This document shows, piece by piece, positions 23,426-30,466 of a DNA stretch of 30,493 nucleotides. How positions within the stretch are numbered: the stretch's first letter is position 1; every line of letters starts with the position of its first letter. Below the pieces are notes generated by a model. The model saw nothing but the letters and a program-made list of their open reading frames with translations. It was not told the origin of the DNA and did no database searches. The stretch spans positions 1 through 30,493 of the forward strand of contig DAISYG010000019.1 of the NCBI GenBank assembly GCA_036825435.1. The letters run 5' to 3'. The translations under genes were made by a program, and so were the position numbers. This DNA is from UBA931 sp036825435. GTDB taxonomy: Bacteria > Pseudomonadota > Gammaproteobacteria > Burkholderiales > Casimicrobiaceae.

Positions 23426-25434
23426 GATGTTCTTTTCTTGGTAGTTTTGCGCGGAGTTGTTTTCCTCGTCTTTTTCGGTTTGTTATCTTCAAAGATGATG
23501 CCTTTACAGTCGGGATACTTGCTGCAACCCCAAAAACTGGACTTCTCTGTCTTTCGTTTACGCATCGGCGATCCACACTCAGGACACGCCGGCGACGGCG
23601 CGCCCTGGATGTCAAGCGACGAGCCTCGATGATTATCGACAATCTGCGTAATCCATTGCTTCTGCCTTGCGACAAAATCATCCAACGTGAGCTGACCTTT
23701 CTCCACCATTTCCAATGCCTGTTCCCAGATCGCCGTTGTTCCTACACTGGACACTGCGCTCGGCACCGCTTTAATCAGCGCGTAGGCTGCATCAGAAGCG
23801 ATCAGAGCCTTCTTCTGTTTCTTGACGAACCCACGGTCGATCAACCCCTGAATAATGCCAGCGCGGGTCGCATTCGTGCCGATGCCTGTCGTTTCTTTCA
23901 GCTTGGCACGGAGTCTTTCATCAGTCACCAGTTTGGCCACGTTCTTCATCGCTGTAATCAGCGTACCTTCGGTGTAGTGCGGAGGAGGTGTTGTAGTTTT
24001 CGCACTCTTCACAACGTCTTTGATGGTACAGCTTTCGTTCTTCGTCAGTTGTGGCAACGTCTGAGAGTTTTGTTCTTCTGTTTCATCGTCGCGTCCGGTG
24101 ATGATTGATTTCCAGCCAGTCACAATGATTTTGCGGCCAGTTGCCCGTAGCACCTGGCCGCCGCAATCAAACGTTGCGATCGTGTGATCGTATTCATGCG
24201 CCGGAGCAAACTGCGCAAGATAGCGACGGCGAATCAAATCATAGACCTTCTTTTCAATGTCGCTCATCGCACTCAGGGACGCCGGTGAATCCGTCGGGAT
24301 GATTCCGTGGTGTGCGGCTTCCGCTACCTTCTTCTCGTTCCATGCACGCGACTTCAAAGAAAGGTCGAGCCCGTTCACCATGCTCTGCATCGAAGAGTCT
24401 GTCTTGACGATGGCAGCAACAACCTTCGATGCTTCGACCAGCATACTGTCGGGCAGATAGGAGCAGTCTGTGCGCGGATACGTCGTCGCTTTGTGGGTCT
24501 CGTACAACGCCTGTGCGACGTTCAAAGTATCCTGCGCTCCCAGACCAAAACGTGCCGAACAAACACTTTGGAGTTCGCTCAATTCAAAAGGTAGAGGAGG
24601 TGAGTCTTTTACCCGTTTAACCGTCACGTCGGTTACTGACGCAGTTCCGGCAGCAGAGATTGCTGATTGTGCTTCATCAGCCGCGCTCTCATTGATACAG
24701 CGCCGCTGCGAATCTGTGAAGCTTTCCTGCGGCAGCCACGAAGAGGTAAAGGTCACACCGCCACCTTCGAGAACAACATCTAACGTCCAAAAAGGCATTG
24801 GGACAAAACCTTTGATTTCCCGATCCCGATCAACCACCAGTTTCAACGTCGGTGTCTGAACACGACCAACTGACAAAACACCTTCATACCCACTCTGATT
24901 AGCCAGCCTCGTAAACAGCCTAGTCAAGTTCATGCCAATGAGCCAGTCAGCGCGTGAGCGGCCCAAGGCAGAATGATAGAGAGGAAAAGTCTGCGCACCA
25001 TCTTTCAGTTCAGCCAGCGCCTTACGGATTGATTCATCGTTCAATGCGGACAACCATAGACGCTTCACCGAACCACGATAGCCACAGTAGTCCATCAGCT
25101 CTCTGGCGATCATTTCACCCTCACGATCCGCGTCGGTTGCGATCACCACTTCCTTCGCACCAGCCAACAATTTTTTCACGATCTTGAACTGTGCTGCGGT
25201 GCCGGACTTCACGGTCATCTTCCATTGCTCCGGCAAGATCGGTAGAGTTTCAAGCGACCAAGACTTGAGTGCTGGATCGTACGCATCAGGCGGGGCGGTT
25301 TCCAACAGGTGGCCAATCGCCCAGGACACGGCAACGCCGCTGCCGGACAGATAACCGTCTTCACGCTTTCCTGCACCGAGCACTCGCGCAATATCGCGTG
25401 CTTGAGAAGGTTTTTCACAGAGAAATAATCGCAT
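23422..25434 (-). CDS. topB: DNA topoisomerase III (type IA)
   Basis: A 670-residue type IA topoisomerase. It starts MRLFLCEKPSQARDIA, the usual TopB start with a Toprim domain; IATDADREGE (about residues 100-110) is the metal-binding Toprim block. The catalytic Tyr is in TTYPRTDCSYLP (about residue 319); the family usually has Ser after RTD, here Cys. A C-terminal four-Cys zinc finger CPECGSPM...WGCSKYPDC (about residue 625-650) is followed by a basic Lys/Arg/Thr tail that should bind DNA. I choose 25434 because the frame upstream (to 25458) adds residues foreign to the family. In ICEs it resolves replication or transfer intermediates. Confidence 0.96.
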   Translation of the reverse strand: MRLFLCEKPSQARDIARVLGAGKREDGYLSGSGVAVSWAIGHLLETAPPDAYDPALKSWSLETLPILPEQWKMTVKSGTAAQFKIVKKLLAGAKEVVIATDADREGEMIARELMDYCGYRGSVKRLWLSALNDESIRKALAELKDGAQTFPLYHSALGRSRADWLIGMNLTRLFTRLANQSGYEGVLSVGRVQTPTLKLVVDRDREIKGFVPMPFWTLDVVLEGGGVTFTSSWLPQESFTDSQRRCINESAADEAQSAISAAGTASVTDVTVKRVKDSPPLPFELSELQSVCSARFGLGAQDTLNVAQALYETHKATTYPRTDCSYLPDSMLVEASKVVAAIVKTDSSMQSMVNGLDLSLKSRAWNEKKVAEAAHHGIIPTDSPASLSAMSDIEKKVYDLIRRRYLAQFAPAHEYDHTIATFDCGGQVLRATGRKIIVTGWKSIITGRDDETEEQNSQTLPQLTKNESCTIKDVVKSAKTTTPPPHYTEGTLITAMKNVAKLVTDERLRAKLKETTGIGTNATRAGIIQGLIDRGFVKKQKKALIASDAAYALIKAVPSAVSSVGTTAIWEQALEMVEKGQLTLDDFVARQKQWITQIVDNHRGSSLDIQGAPSPACPECGSPMRKRKTEKSSFWGCSKYPDCKGIIFEDNKPKKTRKTTPRKTTKKRTS

Positions 25435-25522
25435 AGAGCACCACAAGATAGAATTCACATAACCGTATGTTTCTCAAAAAAGCTCTACAAATCAACGATT
25501 AAATCGAAATCAAGAAATCGGT

Positions 25523-25551
25523 TTGATTGAAATAAACATATGCGATATAAA
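25523..25551 (+). promoter_or_regulatory. Sigma70-type promoter for the plus-strand membrane protein gene
   Basis: TTGATT (25523-25528), 17-base spacer, TATAAA (25546-25551). The spacing is optimal and the downstream ribosome site AAGGAG and ATG follow 20-30 bases later. It lies in the divergent gap between topB and the plus-strand gene. Confidence 0.7.
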
Positions 25552-25582
25552 TACCAACAGGTCGAATATTCAAGGAGAAACG

Positions 25583-26143
25583 ATGGATAAAGATACACTT
25601 AATTTGGTTGTCGCCTTTTTTTACATAATTGCGACGCTTGGTATCTTGGGAATGTTTTTTTACGCTTTCAAGGATGCAAAATTCAGGAGGAAGGGCCGTC
25701 ATGAGCTCAGGGCAAATTTAAGAGAGATGATTCAAAATAATCGGCCCATAGTTATTGACAACCTTCGCATTTACGCGGATAGCCTTCATTTGCGTGAAAT
25801 GGATGTCATTATTGTTTTACGCGATTTATTCACAGAACTTGAGTTTCAGAAGGAAAGATTAGATACAACAGTTTTATTTCGCTTACTGAAAGAATATGAA
25901 AAACAAGAACCATATAGTGAATTTCCGAAGCAAATGAGCTATGCGTTAACAAGGCTTAAAACGCTGTCTGAGGAGTCTATAGAGAAAGCAGACCATTATC
26001 TGATGGATCATTTGAAACCATTATTGGATGAATATCTATTGATGAAGAGTAATCAGAAATCCGACAAAGTGAAAACCAATCTATCCTTTGGTTTCGGGCT
26101 TATTGGGACATTTCTTAGTCTTATGATCTTTATATTCTCATAG
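25583..26143 (+). CDS. Membrane protein of unknown function, two terminal membrane helices
   Basis: A 186-residue protein starting at 25583 with AAGGAG eight bases upstream. One membrane helix is at about residues 8-29 and another at the C-terminus (about 167-185), with a charged helical cytoplasmic-type region between them (IYADSLHLREMDVIIVLRD and similar). It runs against the main transcription direction and has its own promoter. The sequence is poorer in GC than topB. It could be a cargo defence or surface gene, but there is no recognisable motif; I do not assign a function. Confidence 0.8.
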   Translation: MDKDTLNLVVAFFYIIATLGILGMFFYAFKDAKFRRKGRHELRANLREMIQNNRPIVIDNLRIYADSLHLREMDVIIVLRDLFTELEFQKERLDTTVLFRLLKEYEKQEPYSEFPKQMSYALTRLKTLSEESIEKADHYLMDHLKPLLDEYLLMKSNQKSDKVKTNLSFGFGLIGTFLSLMIFIFS

Positions 26144-26150
26144 ACGTGTT

Positions 26151-26249
26151 TTAATCTTTTTTAATTATTGTCCCTATAGCTACGCCAAGTAGTATTAACA
26201 GAATTGCGGAGATCACTATTGCCAAAATTAAGAAAGCTTCATCACTCAT
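26151..26249 (-). CDS. 32-residue single-helix membrane peptide
   Basis: The peptide begins MSDEAFLIL and ends GTIIKKD, with one uninterrupted hydrophobic helix of about 22 residues between an acidic start and a basic end. The ATG has GAGGTG eight bases upstream, a good ribosome site. It fills most of the gap between the plus-strand gene ending at 26143 and the DGNHR gene. Its function is unknown. Confidence 0.6.
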   Translation of the reverse strand: MSDEAFLILAIVISAILLILLGVAIGTIIKKD

Positions 26250-26298
26250 GTGATTTTCACCTCAAAATAAAAATGTCTAATACTCATTGGATACTACC

Positions 26299-27048
26299 TT
26301 ACGTGCGTAAAAACGCCTCTCTGATTCGCTGAACCAGAGGTTTGCGATAATAACCGTCAAGGTAGCTTGATAAAGAAAGAGTTTTTCTAAGTTGTACCAA
26401 GTACTCGCAAGATTGCTGAAAATCAGTGTGGTGAGTACCTTTATCATCTTCAATGGTAAGAGAAACACTGAAGGTATCCAATTTCCAGCCAGAAGCATCT
26501 TCGCGTGAAACCGCTGTGCTTTCGGGCTGGATGTGAATAGCGAGAGAGCTCTGCCGGACAAGATCAACCAATTCGCGGTAAATGTTGTGAAATGACCAAT
26601 CCACAACGTAATGAGTCAAAGCCAAGTTATGCAGTTGGCTCATTCCTTTTTCCGATAGAAAGAATCGCGCAAGACAACTCCGATGATTCCCATCAGAGCT
26701 GACGTAGTAATTCAAGCCGTCTAACGAGGTAAAAACCATGCGGGGTTCACGTTTGCACAAGGTCAAGTAATAGTCTGGGTTCTGTTCCAGCAGTCGAAGG
26801 TTCTCGGACATTCTCTTGCCTGACTGCAAAAACTCCAGCCATGTTTTTCCTATGTAGTCAGGGTGGTCGGTTCCAATGATGCGAAAGACGTTGATTGAGC
26901 CTGTATCAGTCCAATAGCTTTTCGATACGAATGACTCGACAGAGCGAGTAAAGCTTTTGTCCCAAGACAGCAATCGCTCAGAGCTCCAGGGAGGTGGAGC
27001 GTTCACCTGTTTCTTTACGAAATCAAAGTCCTTCGCGTACTTCATCAT
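26299..27048 (-). CDS. DGNHR-motif protein, ParB/sulfiredoxin-like
   Basis: A 249-residue soluble protein. The key motif is YVSSDGNHRSCLARFFLSEKG at about residues 112-132, in which DGNHR matches the DG(N/H)HR signature of the ParB/sulfiredoxin nucleotide-binding fold. Downstream THYVVDW fits the strand that follows in this fold. The N-terminal 100 residues and the C-terminal 70 show no motif I know. It starts 26 bases inside the end of the NrdD-C-terminus-like gene, so the two are translated together. ParB-like proteins of ICEs often have partition or nuclease roles; here only the fold is claimed. Confidence 0.75.
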   Translation of the reverse strand: MMKYAKDFDFVKKQVNAPPPWSSERLLSWDKSFTRSVESFVSKSYWTDTGSINVFRIIGTDHPDYIGKTWLEFLQSGKRMSENLRLLEQNPDYYLTLCKREPRMVFTSLDGLNYYVSSDGNHRSCLARFFLSEKGMSQLHNLALTHYVVDWSFHNIYRELVDLVRQSSLAIHIQPESTAVSREDASGWKLDTFSVSLTIEDDKGTHHTDFQQSCEYLVQLRKTLSLSSYLDGYYRKPLVQRIREAFLRT

Positions 27049-27274
27049 GATTCTTCGGATTTTTCCACTTTAACCTCGCGGAAATGTTTCCGCTCTCGAT
27101 GCTCGCTTTTTTTCCGATGTTGAAAGAAGAGACTGGACGATGATAGCCCATTACTCGCGTCCATACTTCGCACCGCTGCCGCTCGCTGTCCTTGAGTTTG
27201 ACATGCGTATTTGTGTTGGCAATGATTGCCTTTGCAGTGCTGTCATCGATTTTCTGAATGTCTTGTTTTTGCAT
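27023..27274 (-). CDS. Stand-alone protein like the C-terminus of anaerobic ribonucleotide reductase (NrdD)
   Basis: An 83-residue protein starting at 27274 (AAGGAG five bases upstream). Residues about 33-58 read KDSERQRCEVWTRVMGYHRP followed by VSSFNIGKKAS, matching the ER.EV.(T/S)R..GY..PVS.WN.GK segment just after the zinc-binding cysteines of NrdD, near the glycyl-radical end. The reductase core, the CxxC zinc site and the glycyl-radical motif are absent. Similar short NrdD-like proteins occur in ICEs, where they are annotated only by similarity. It is too small to be a reductase; a DNA- or zinc-related adaptor role is possible but unproven. Confidence 0.75.
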   Translation of the reverse strand: MQKQDIQKIDDSTAKAIIANTNTHVKLKDSERQRCEVWTRVMGYHRPVSSFNIGKKASIESGNISARLKWKNPKNHDEVREGL

Positions 27275-27331
27275 TTTTTCTCCTTGTGTTTGTTGCGTCA
27301 ATTCCCGCTCAATGTTTGCCGCAACGCGGGA

Positions 27332-27682
27332 TTATTCATCAAAATCTTTTTTCCATGATCTAAATATGAAAGCATACAGTTTGATGATATATCCAAAGCA
27401 AGCGATGGTGGCTATCATTATAGAAATTGAAGCGATAATTTCCAATGACCTCGCCAGTTCATTCCCCGCAATCTCTCCGGTTTGAAAGGAATAAATAACA
27501 AATAAAAGCATCCAAAAAAAACAAACCGGAGCGCCAAGTAGAATCAGCTTGAGACACTTAAGCATTGTTCCTACAAAATAATGCATTATCGACATGAATA
27601 CTTCATCCTGTGGAAGGTGTTTTATAGCTCTCGGGAATAGCTTAATACATTTGAAGGTATCCATTAATAAACCTTTGGTCAT
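27332..27682 (-). CDS. Unknown two-helix membrane protein
   Basis: A 116-residue protein with hydrophobic helices at about residues 40-66 and 82-104 and charged ends (WKKDFDE at the C-terminus). The ATG at 27682 has GGAG eight bases upstream; a second Met six codons later is also possible. It follows the structured spacer after ssb on the same strand, so it may share the ssb transcript. No family recognised. Confidence 0.68.
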   Translation of the reverse strand: MTKGLLMDTFKCIKLFPRAIKHLPQDEVFMSIMHYFVGTMLKCLKLILLGAPVCFFWMLLFVIYSFQTGEIAGNELARSLEIIASISIMIATIACFGYIIKLYAFIFRSWKKDFDE

Positions 27683-27707
27683 AGTGTATTCTCCAAACAG
27701 TCAAAGG

Positions 27708-27772
27708 TGAGGAACAGGGCACCCCAACGGAGATTGAGGTAGGCTCCATCACAAACCCTACCCTGTCCCTCA
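27708..27772 (-). ncRNA. Structured spacer after ssb
   Basis: Outer arms TGAGGAACAGGG (27708-27719) and CCCTGTCCCTCA (27761-27772) pair over 12 positions; on the minus strand the single discrepancy becomes a G-U pair. Inside, GTAGG (27739-27743) pairs with CCTAC (27757-27761) and GGAG (27729-27732) with CTCC (27744-27747), partly exclusive choices. There is no U-run, so it is not a normal terminator. It starts 6 bases after the ssb stop codon. Confidence 0.55.
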
Positions 27773-27778
27773 TGGCCG

Positions 27779-28198
27779 TCAAAATGGCAAATCGTCCATT
27801 TCATCAAACTCATCGCCGCCGTTGGTTTTTGACTTCATCACGATAGATTCCAACCGCACCGGCAGAATACCGACATATCGTGCTTGAACTTTAAGTCCGG
27901 TTCTGTCTTCGTTTGTTTCCTTATCTTTCCACTCTTCTTGAACCAAACGCTGGCCTTGCACGAGCACACGCTGTCCTTTCTGGTACAGCCGCGCCATATC
28001 CTCGCCACCAGTCCGAGGCCACATTTCAACCTTTGCCCAGAACCCGCCACGCTCTTCAAAGCTGCCATCATCCAACTTGACAGGGTTATCAAAGAAGACA
28101 CGGAAGGAAAGCACTTGACTCTCATTGCTTCCCGTCTTTATGATTTTCAACTCAGGGTCAGTTCCAATATTTCCAGTTCCAATAAAAAAAGTGCTCAT
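27779..28198 (-). CDS. ssb: Single-stranded DNA-binding protein
   Basis: A 139-residue SSB. The start MSTFFIGTGNIGTDPELK, the OB-fold block ERGGFWAKVEMWPRTGGEDMARLYQKGQRVLVQGQ (in outline) and the acidic tail DEMDDLPF are typical; the DDLPF end is the site where partner proteins such as primase or nucleases bind. The start is at 28198 with AAAGGA five bases upstream; the frame reaches 28216 but overlaps the DUF3158 stop. In ICEs SSB coats transferred or replicating single strands. Confidence 0.94.
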   Translation of the reverse strand: MSTFFIGTGNIGTDPELKIIKTGSNESQVLSFRVFFDNPVKLDDGSFEERGGFWAKVEMWPRTGGEDMARLYQKGQRVLVQGQRLVQEEWKDKETNEDRTGLKVQARYVGILPVRLESIVMKSKTNGGDEFDEMDDLPF

Positions 28199-28212
28199 TG
28201 TTTTCCTTTCAA

Positions 28213-28683
28213 TCAACTGCGTTTCACTTTAAGAGCTTTGGCAAACTCTTCCTCGTTTTCCTCACAAGTTTTAATCGTTTTACGGGTTAGATGGATCAAA
28301 TTATTCAACGATGAGACTTGCATGTTCAAAGTCAATCGTTCTTCTTCAAATTTCATCAATGGTTCCAAAAGTTTCTCAGGTGTTTTGGGACTTTTAATCA
28401 CGTTATAGAAATAACGGTTTCCCATACGTTGAAGATCTTTCGTCCGCCAGCGCAAGAATTTTTTTTCTTCAATGGATTGCGTATGAAGGGTCAAATCCAA
28501 GAGTGAATAAGGGGGACGGTTCACGCGAACCAGCAACTCTGACATTAGCGTGTATATTTCCTCGCGCGTCGCCTCTAATTCGCTGACCCAATCTATTAAG
28601 TCTCTTTTACCCTTAAAAGGCTTTAAGAAGCCCTTTAGAGAATGACCTTGTTTCAGCTTTTTATAAGAATTCAAATCAGGCAT
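28213..28683 (-). CDS. DUF3158-family ICE protein
   Basis: A 156-residue soluble protein. The blocks LKGFLKPFKGKRDLIDWV at the start, KKFLRWRTKDLQRMGNRYF in the middle and ERLTLNMQVSSLNNLIHLTRK near the end correspond to DUF3158, a family found in ICEs near DUF1845 and SSB genes. The protein is basic and largely helical, with a coiled-coil-like C-terminus. It starts 16 bases after the DUF1845 stop and ends 14 bases before ssb. Role unknown; DNA processing is inferred from neighbours. Confidence 0.82.
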   Translation of the reverse strand: MPDLNSYKKLKQGHSLKGFLKPFKGKRDLIDWVSELEATREEIYTLMSELLVRVNRPPYSLLDLTLHTQSIEEKKFLRWRTKDLQRMGNRYFYNVIKSPKTPEKLLEPLMKFEEERLTLNMQVSSLNNLIHLTRKTIKTCEENEEEFAKALKVKRS

Positions 28684-28699
28684 TTTTACGGCACCCTAT

Positions 28700-29578
28700 T
28701 CAGTTCGACGTAACCGTCGTATTTGCCGCATCGTCCGATTTTGTCTTCCGCGTTCTTTTTGGTTTTGTCGCAACCGCCGGTTCTTCGGTTATTGCAGCAA
28801 TTTTCTGGATGTCAGCTTTCATTTCTGTTTCAGATTCGAAAACTTCATCATCTTCCTCACCCATGACCTCGCCGGCAGCAAGCCCTGTTTTGCGCACAAT
28901 GGCTGGCGCATAGCTCGACCGAATGGTGCCTTTCAAAACTTCATCAGGTGGCAGGCCATACTTCTCGATCGCTTCCCGCGCGCGCGCATTGTTCGCTGCG
29001 ATGTCGTCGCGAGTCACGCCGGTGTTTCGATAGTTTTGAGTCAAAGCAAACACACTGCGCAACTGGTGCGCTGCTTGGTCCATCAAAACCTCCTTGTCTT
29101 TGCGTCCAAGCAAACCGACGTGCGTCGCCAGTAAAAGTTTTCGCGCCAGTTCGTCAAATTGAATGATCAGATAGACGCCCTGATAACCTGCTTGCGTAGA
29201 GACGAATACCGGCAGACGGGCAGGGCTCACGTTCAAGTTTTCAGAAATGGAAAGTTGAGAAGGTATCGAGTCGATGATGCTCTGGATTTCTTCTTTGAGC
29301 GTACCCAATCTTTTTTTGGCTTGTTCAACACGTTCTTCGATCTGAATCAACATCCAGTCCGCGTAAGGATCATCATTTGCGGCAGCATTCGAAATTGTGC
29401 CGCACATGGAAATGTAGCCCGTCAACCCCAAGACTCCTTGATGCTTTTCATCAGTGCGCGGCTTCCGACCTTGCCAGAGCCGGACAGCATGGTATGAGTG
29501 CAGGGTAAGCTGTATTTCAGACCTGAGCTTTCCCATGTTGATAATGGCTCGCCCCAAGTCTTGCTGTTGTGTGCTCAT
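28700..29578 (-). CDS. Integrating conjugative element protein, TIGR03761 (PFL_4669, DUF1845) family
   Basis: A 292-residue soluble protein. The N-terminal LRSEIQLTLHSYHAVRLWQGR is the family signature, with further conserved text ISMCGTISNAAANDDPYADWM, LIIQFDELARKLLLATHVGLL and a C-terminal Lys/Arg-rich tail (KPKRTRKTKSDD). AAAGGA lies seven bases before the ATG. It precedes DUF3158 and ssb, the DNA-handling group of these elements. The exact biochemical role is not established. Confidence 0.9.
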   Translation of the reverse strand: MSTQQQDLGRAIINMGKLRSEIQLTLHSYHAVRLWQGRKPRTDEKHQGVLGLTGYISMCGTISNAAANDDPYADWMLIQIEERVEQAKKRLGTLKEEIQSIIDSIPSQLSISENLNVSPARLPVFVSTQAGYQGVYLIIQFDELARKLLLATHVGLLGRKDKEVLMDQAAHQLRSVFALTQNYRNTGVTRDDIAANNARAREAIEKYGLPPDEVLKGTIRSSYAPAIVRKTGLAAGEVMGEEDDEVFESETEMKADIQKIAAITEEPAVATKPKRTRKTKSDDAANTTVTSN

Positions 29579-29664
29579 TGCTTTTTCCTTTCGTCAATTA
29601 TTCCTATTTGTTGGTGAGGTCACTTTGCATGAGTCCCAAAAACCTTTCATCAATCAAACCGATT

Positions 29665-29937
29665 TCAATCGTTTTGGTTTATCGGGGACCCTTCCTTATT
29701 TTTATGGGTGTATGGTTTTGGTATAATCGTTCGTCTCCAGAAAGCAAATGCGAAATACCCCGCACTCACAAAAACTCCGCTGAAGAAACCAATAACAACG
29801 TAAACAATGGTTGGAACAACCAGACAAAGCCCATGTTTGACTTCATCGCTGAAACCGTTACTGCTGCTTTTCAGATAGTCGATGCAAATATCGTATGGAC
29901 GCTTTTGATTCCGTTGCTTTACGTTCTTCTTGCCCAT
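29665..29937 (-). CDS. Possible small membrane protein, overlapping a plus-strand gene
   Basis: An ORF of about 90 residues from ATG 29937, with a long hydrophobic helix in the C-terminal half (HGLCLVVPTIVYVVIGFFSG onward) and a polar tail. Its N-terminal 35 codons are antisense to the start of the plus-strand gene at 29833, and the ribosome site is poor. The hydrophobic part lies almost wholly outside the overlap and has the correct strand for the operon, so it may be real with a later start. Low confidence. Confidence 0.35.
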   Translation of the reverse strand: MGKKNVKQRNQKRPYDICIDYLKSSSNGFSDEVKHGLCLVVPTIVYVVIGFFSGVFVSAGYFAFAFWRRTIIPKPYTHKNKEGSPINQND

Positions 29938-30249
29938 CGCCTCTCTTTGTATCGAGACCGAAGGAAGGAATACAACGTTATCGCCGATGAGATTCGTGAA
30001 GTGCTTCATAACGAATTCATGGCGCTTCCAACTGCAACCAACGGATTGTCCGCTGCACAGGTTGATAAGCTTCATGCTGTTCAGCTCTGCTGGTTTGGTT
30101 TCCGCTGGATATACAGCCTTCGCATCCACTTCGCCTATTGCCACTACCACAAACAAAAGGGCAGGCACGCTCAAGGGTGTCCATATAAAAACCCTGAAGC
30201 TGTTGAGGAAGCAATTAACACCATGCTGAATTTCGCAAAAAAAGCGTAA
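29833..30249 (+). CDS. Small membrane-anchored protein of unknown function
   Basis: A 138-residue protein. One membrane helix at about residues 18-38 is followed by YRDRRKEYNVIADEIREVL, the helix-plus-'RRKEF' arrangement found in many short bacterial membrane proteins of unknown role. The C-terminal part is rich in Cys, His and aromatic residues (AYCHYHKQKGRHAQGCPYK), which might bind metal. I place the start at 29833 by the membrane-helix position; no good ribosome site is visible before it, so the start is uncertain. It faces the minus-strand 47-residue gene and is followed by eight bases before that gene's stop. Confidence 0.55.
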   Translation: MFDFIAETVTAAFQIVDANIVWTLLIPLLYVLLAHRLSLYRDRRKEYNVIADEIREVLHNEFMALPTATNGLSAAQVDKLHAVQLCWFGFRWIYSLRIHFAYCHYHKQKGRHAQGCPYKNPEAVEEAINTMLNFAKKA

Positions 30250-30256
30250 GCATCTT

Positions 30257-30400
30257 CTACTCATCAACGCGCTCACTTTCTTGAGCTCTTTCAAATTTTG
30301 AAAGAGCATGGTCGTATATTCGATATACCGCACAAACGCCGAGAATTCCTCCGGCTAGTATTGGTACAACCACGCTCAGGATTAAATTCAAATCATTCAT
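30257..30400 (-). CDS. 47-residue single-helix membrane protein
   Basis: The ORF starts MNDLNLILSVVVPILAGG, has one membrane helix (about residues 5-27), then a charged, Glu/Arg-rich tail ending in SERVDE. GAGG lies six bases before the ATG. The upstream region holds the tandem GGGAAACGTTT operator, so this may be the first gene of a regulated transcript. Function unknown; similar in style to the 32-residue peptide at 26151-26249, also preceded by GAGGTG. Confidence 0.6.
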   Translation of the reverse strand: MNDLNLILSVVVPILAGGILGVCAVYRIYDHALSKFERAQESERVDE

Positions 30401-30440
30401 GAATCACCTCGAAACTTTGTGATTAAGAAAATATGTCGTT

Positions 30441-30466
30441 GGGAAACGTTTCCCCGGGAAACGTTT
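30441..30466. promoter_or_regulatory. Tandem palindromic operator GGGAAACGTTT
   Basis: GGGAAACGTTT occurs at 30441-30451 and 30456-30466. The first copy is part of a perfect 14-bp palindrome GGGAAACGTTTCCC (30441-30454), and the two together form an 11-bp inverted repeat around C30455. ATATGTC flanks it on both sides (30432-30438 and 30470-30476, approximate). It lies upstream of the 47-residue gene and looks like a double site for a dimeric repressor. Confidence 0.6.

Noticed and set aside
27708..27772. Intrinsic terminator after ssb
   Set aside because: The stem is strong, but no U-run follows on the minus strand, so it is listed as a structured spacer.
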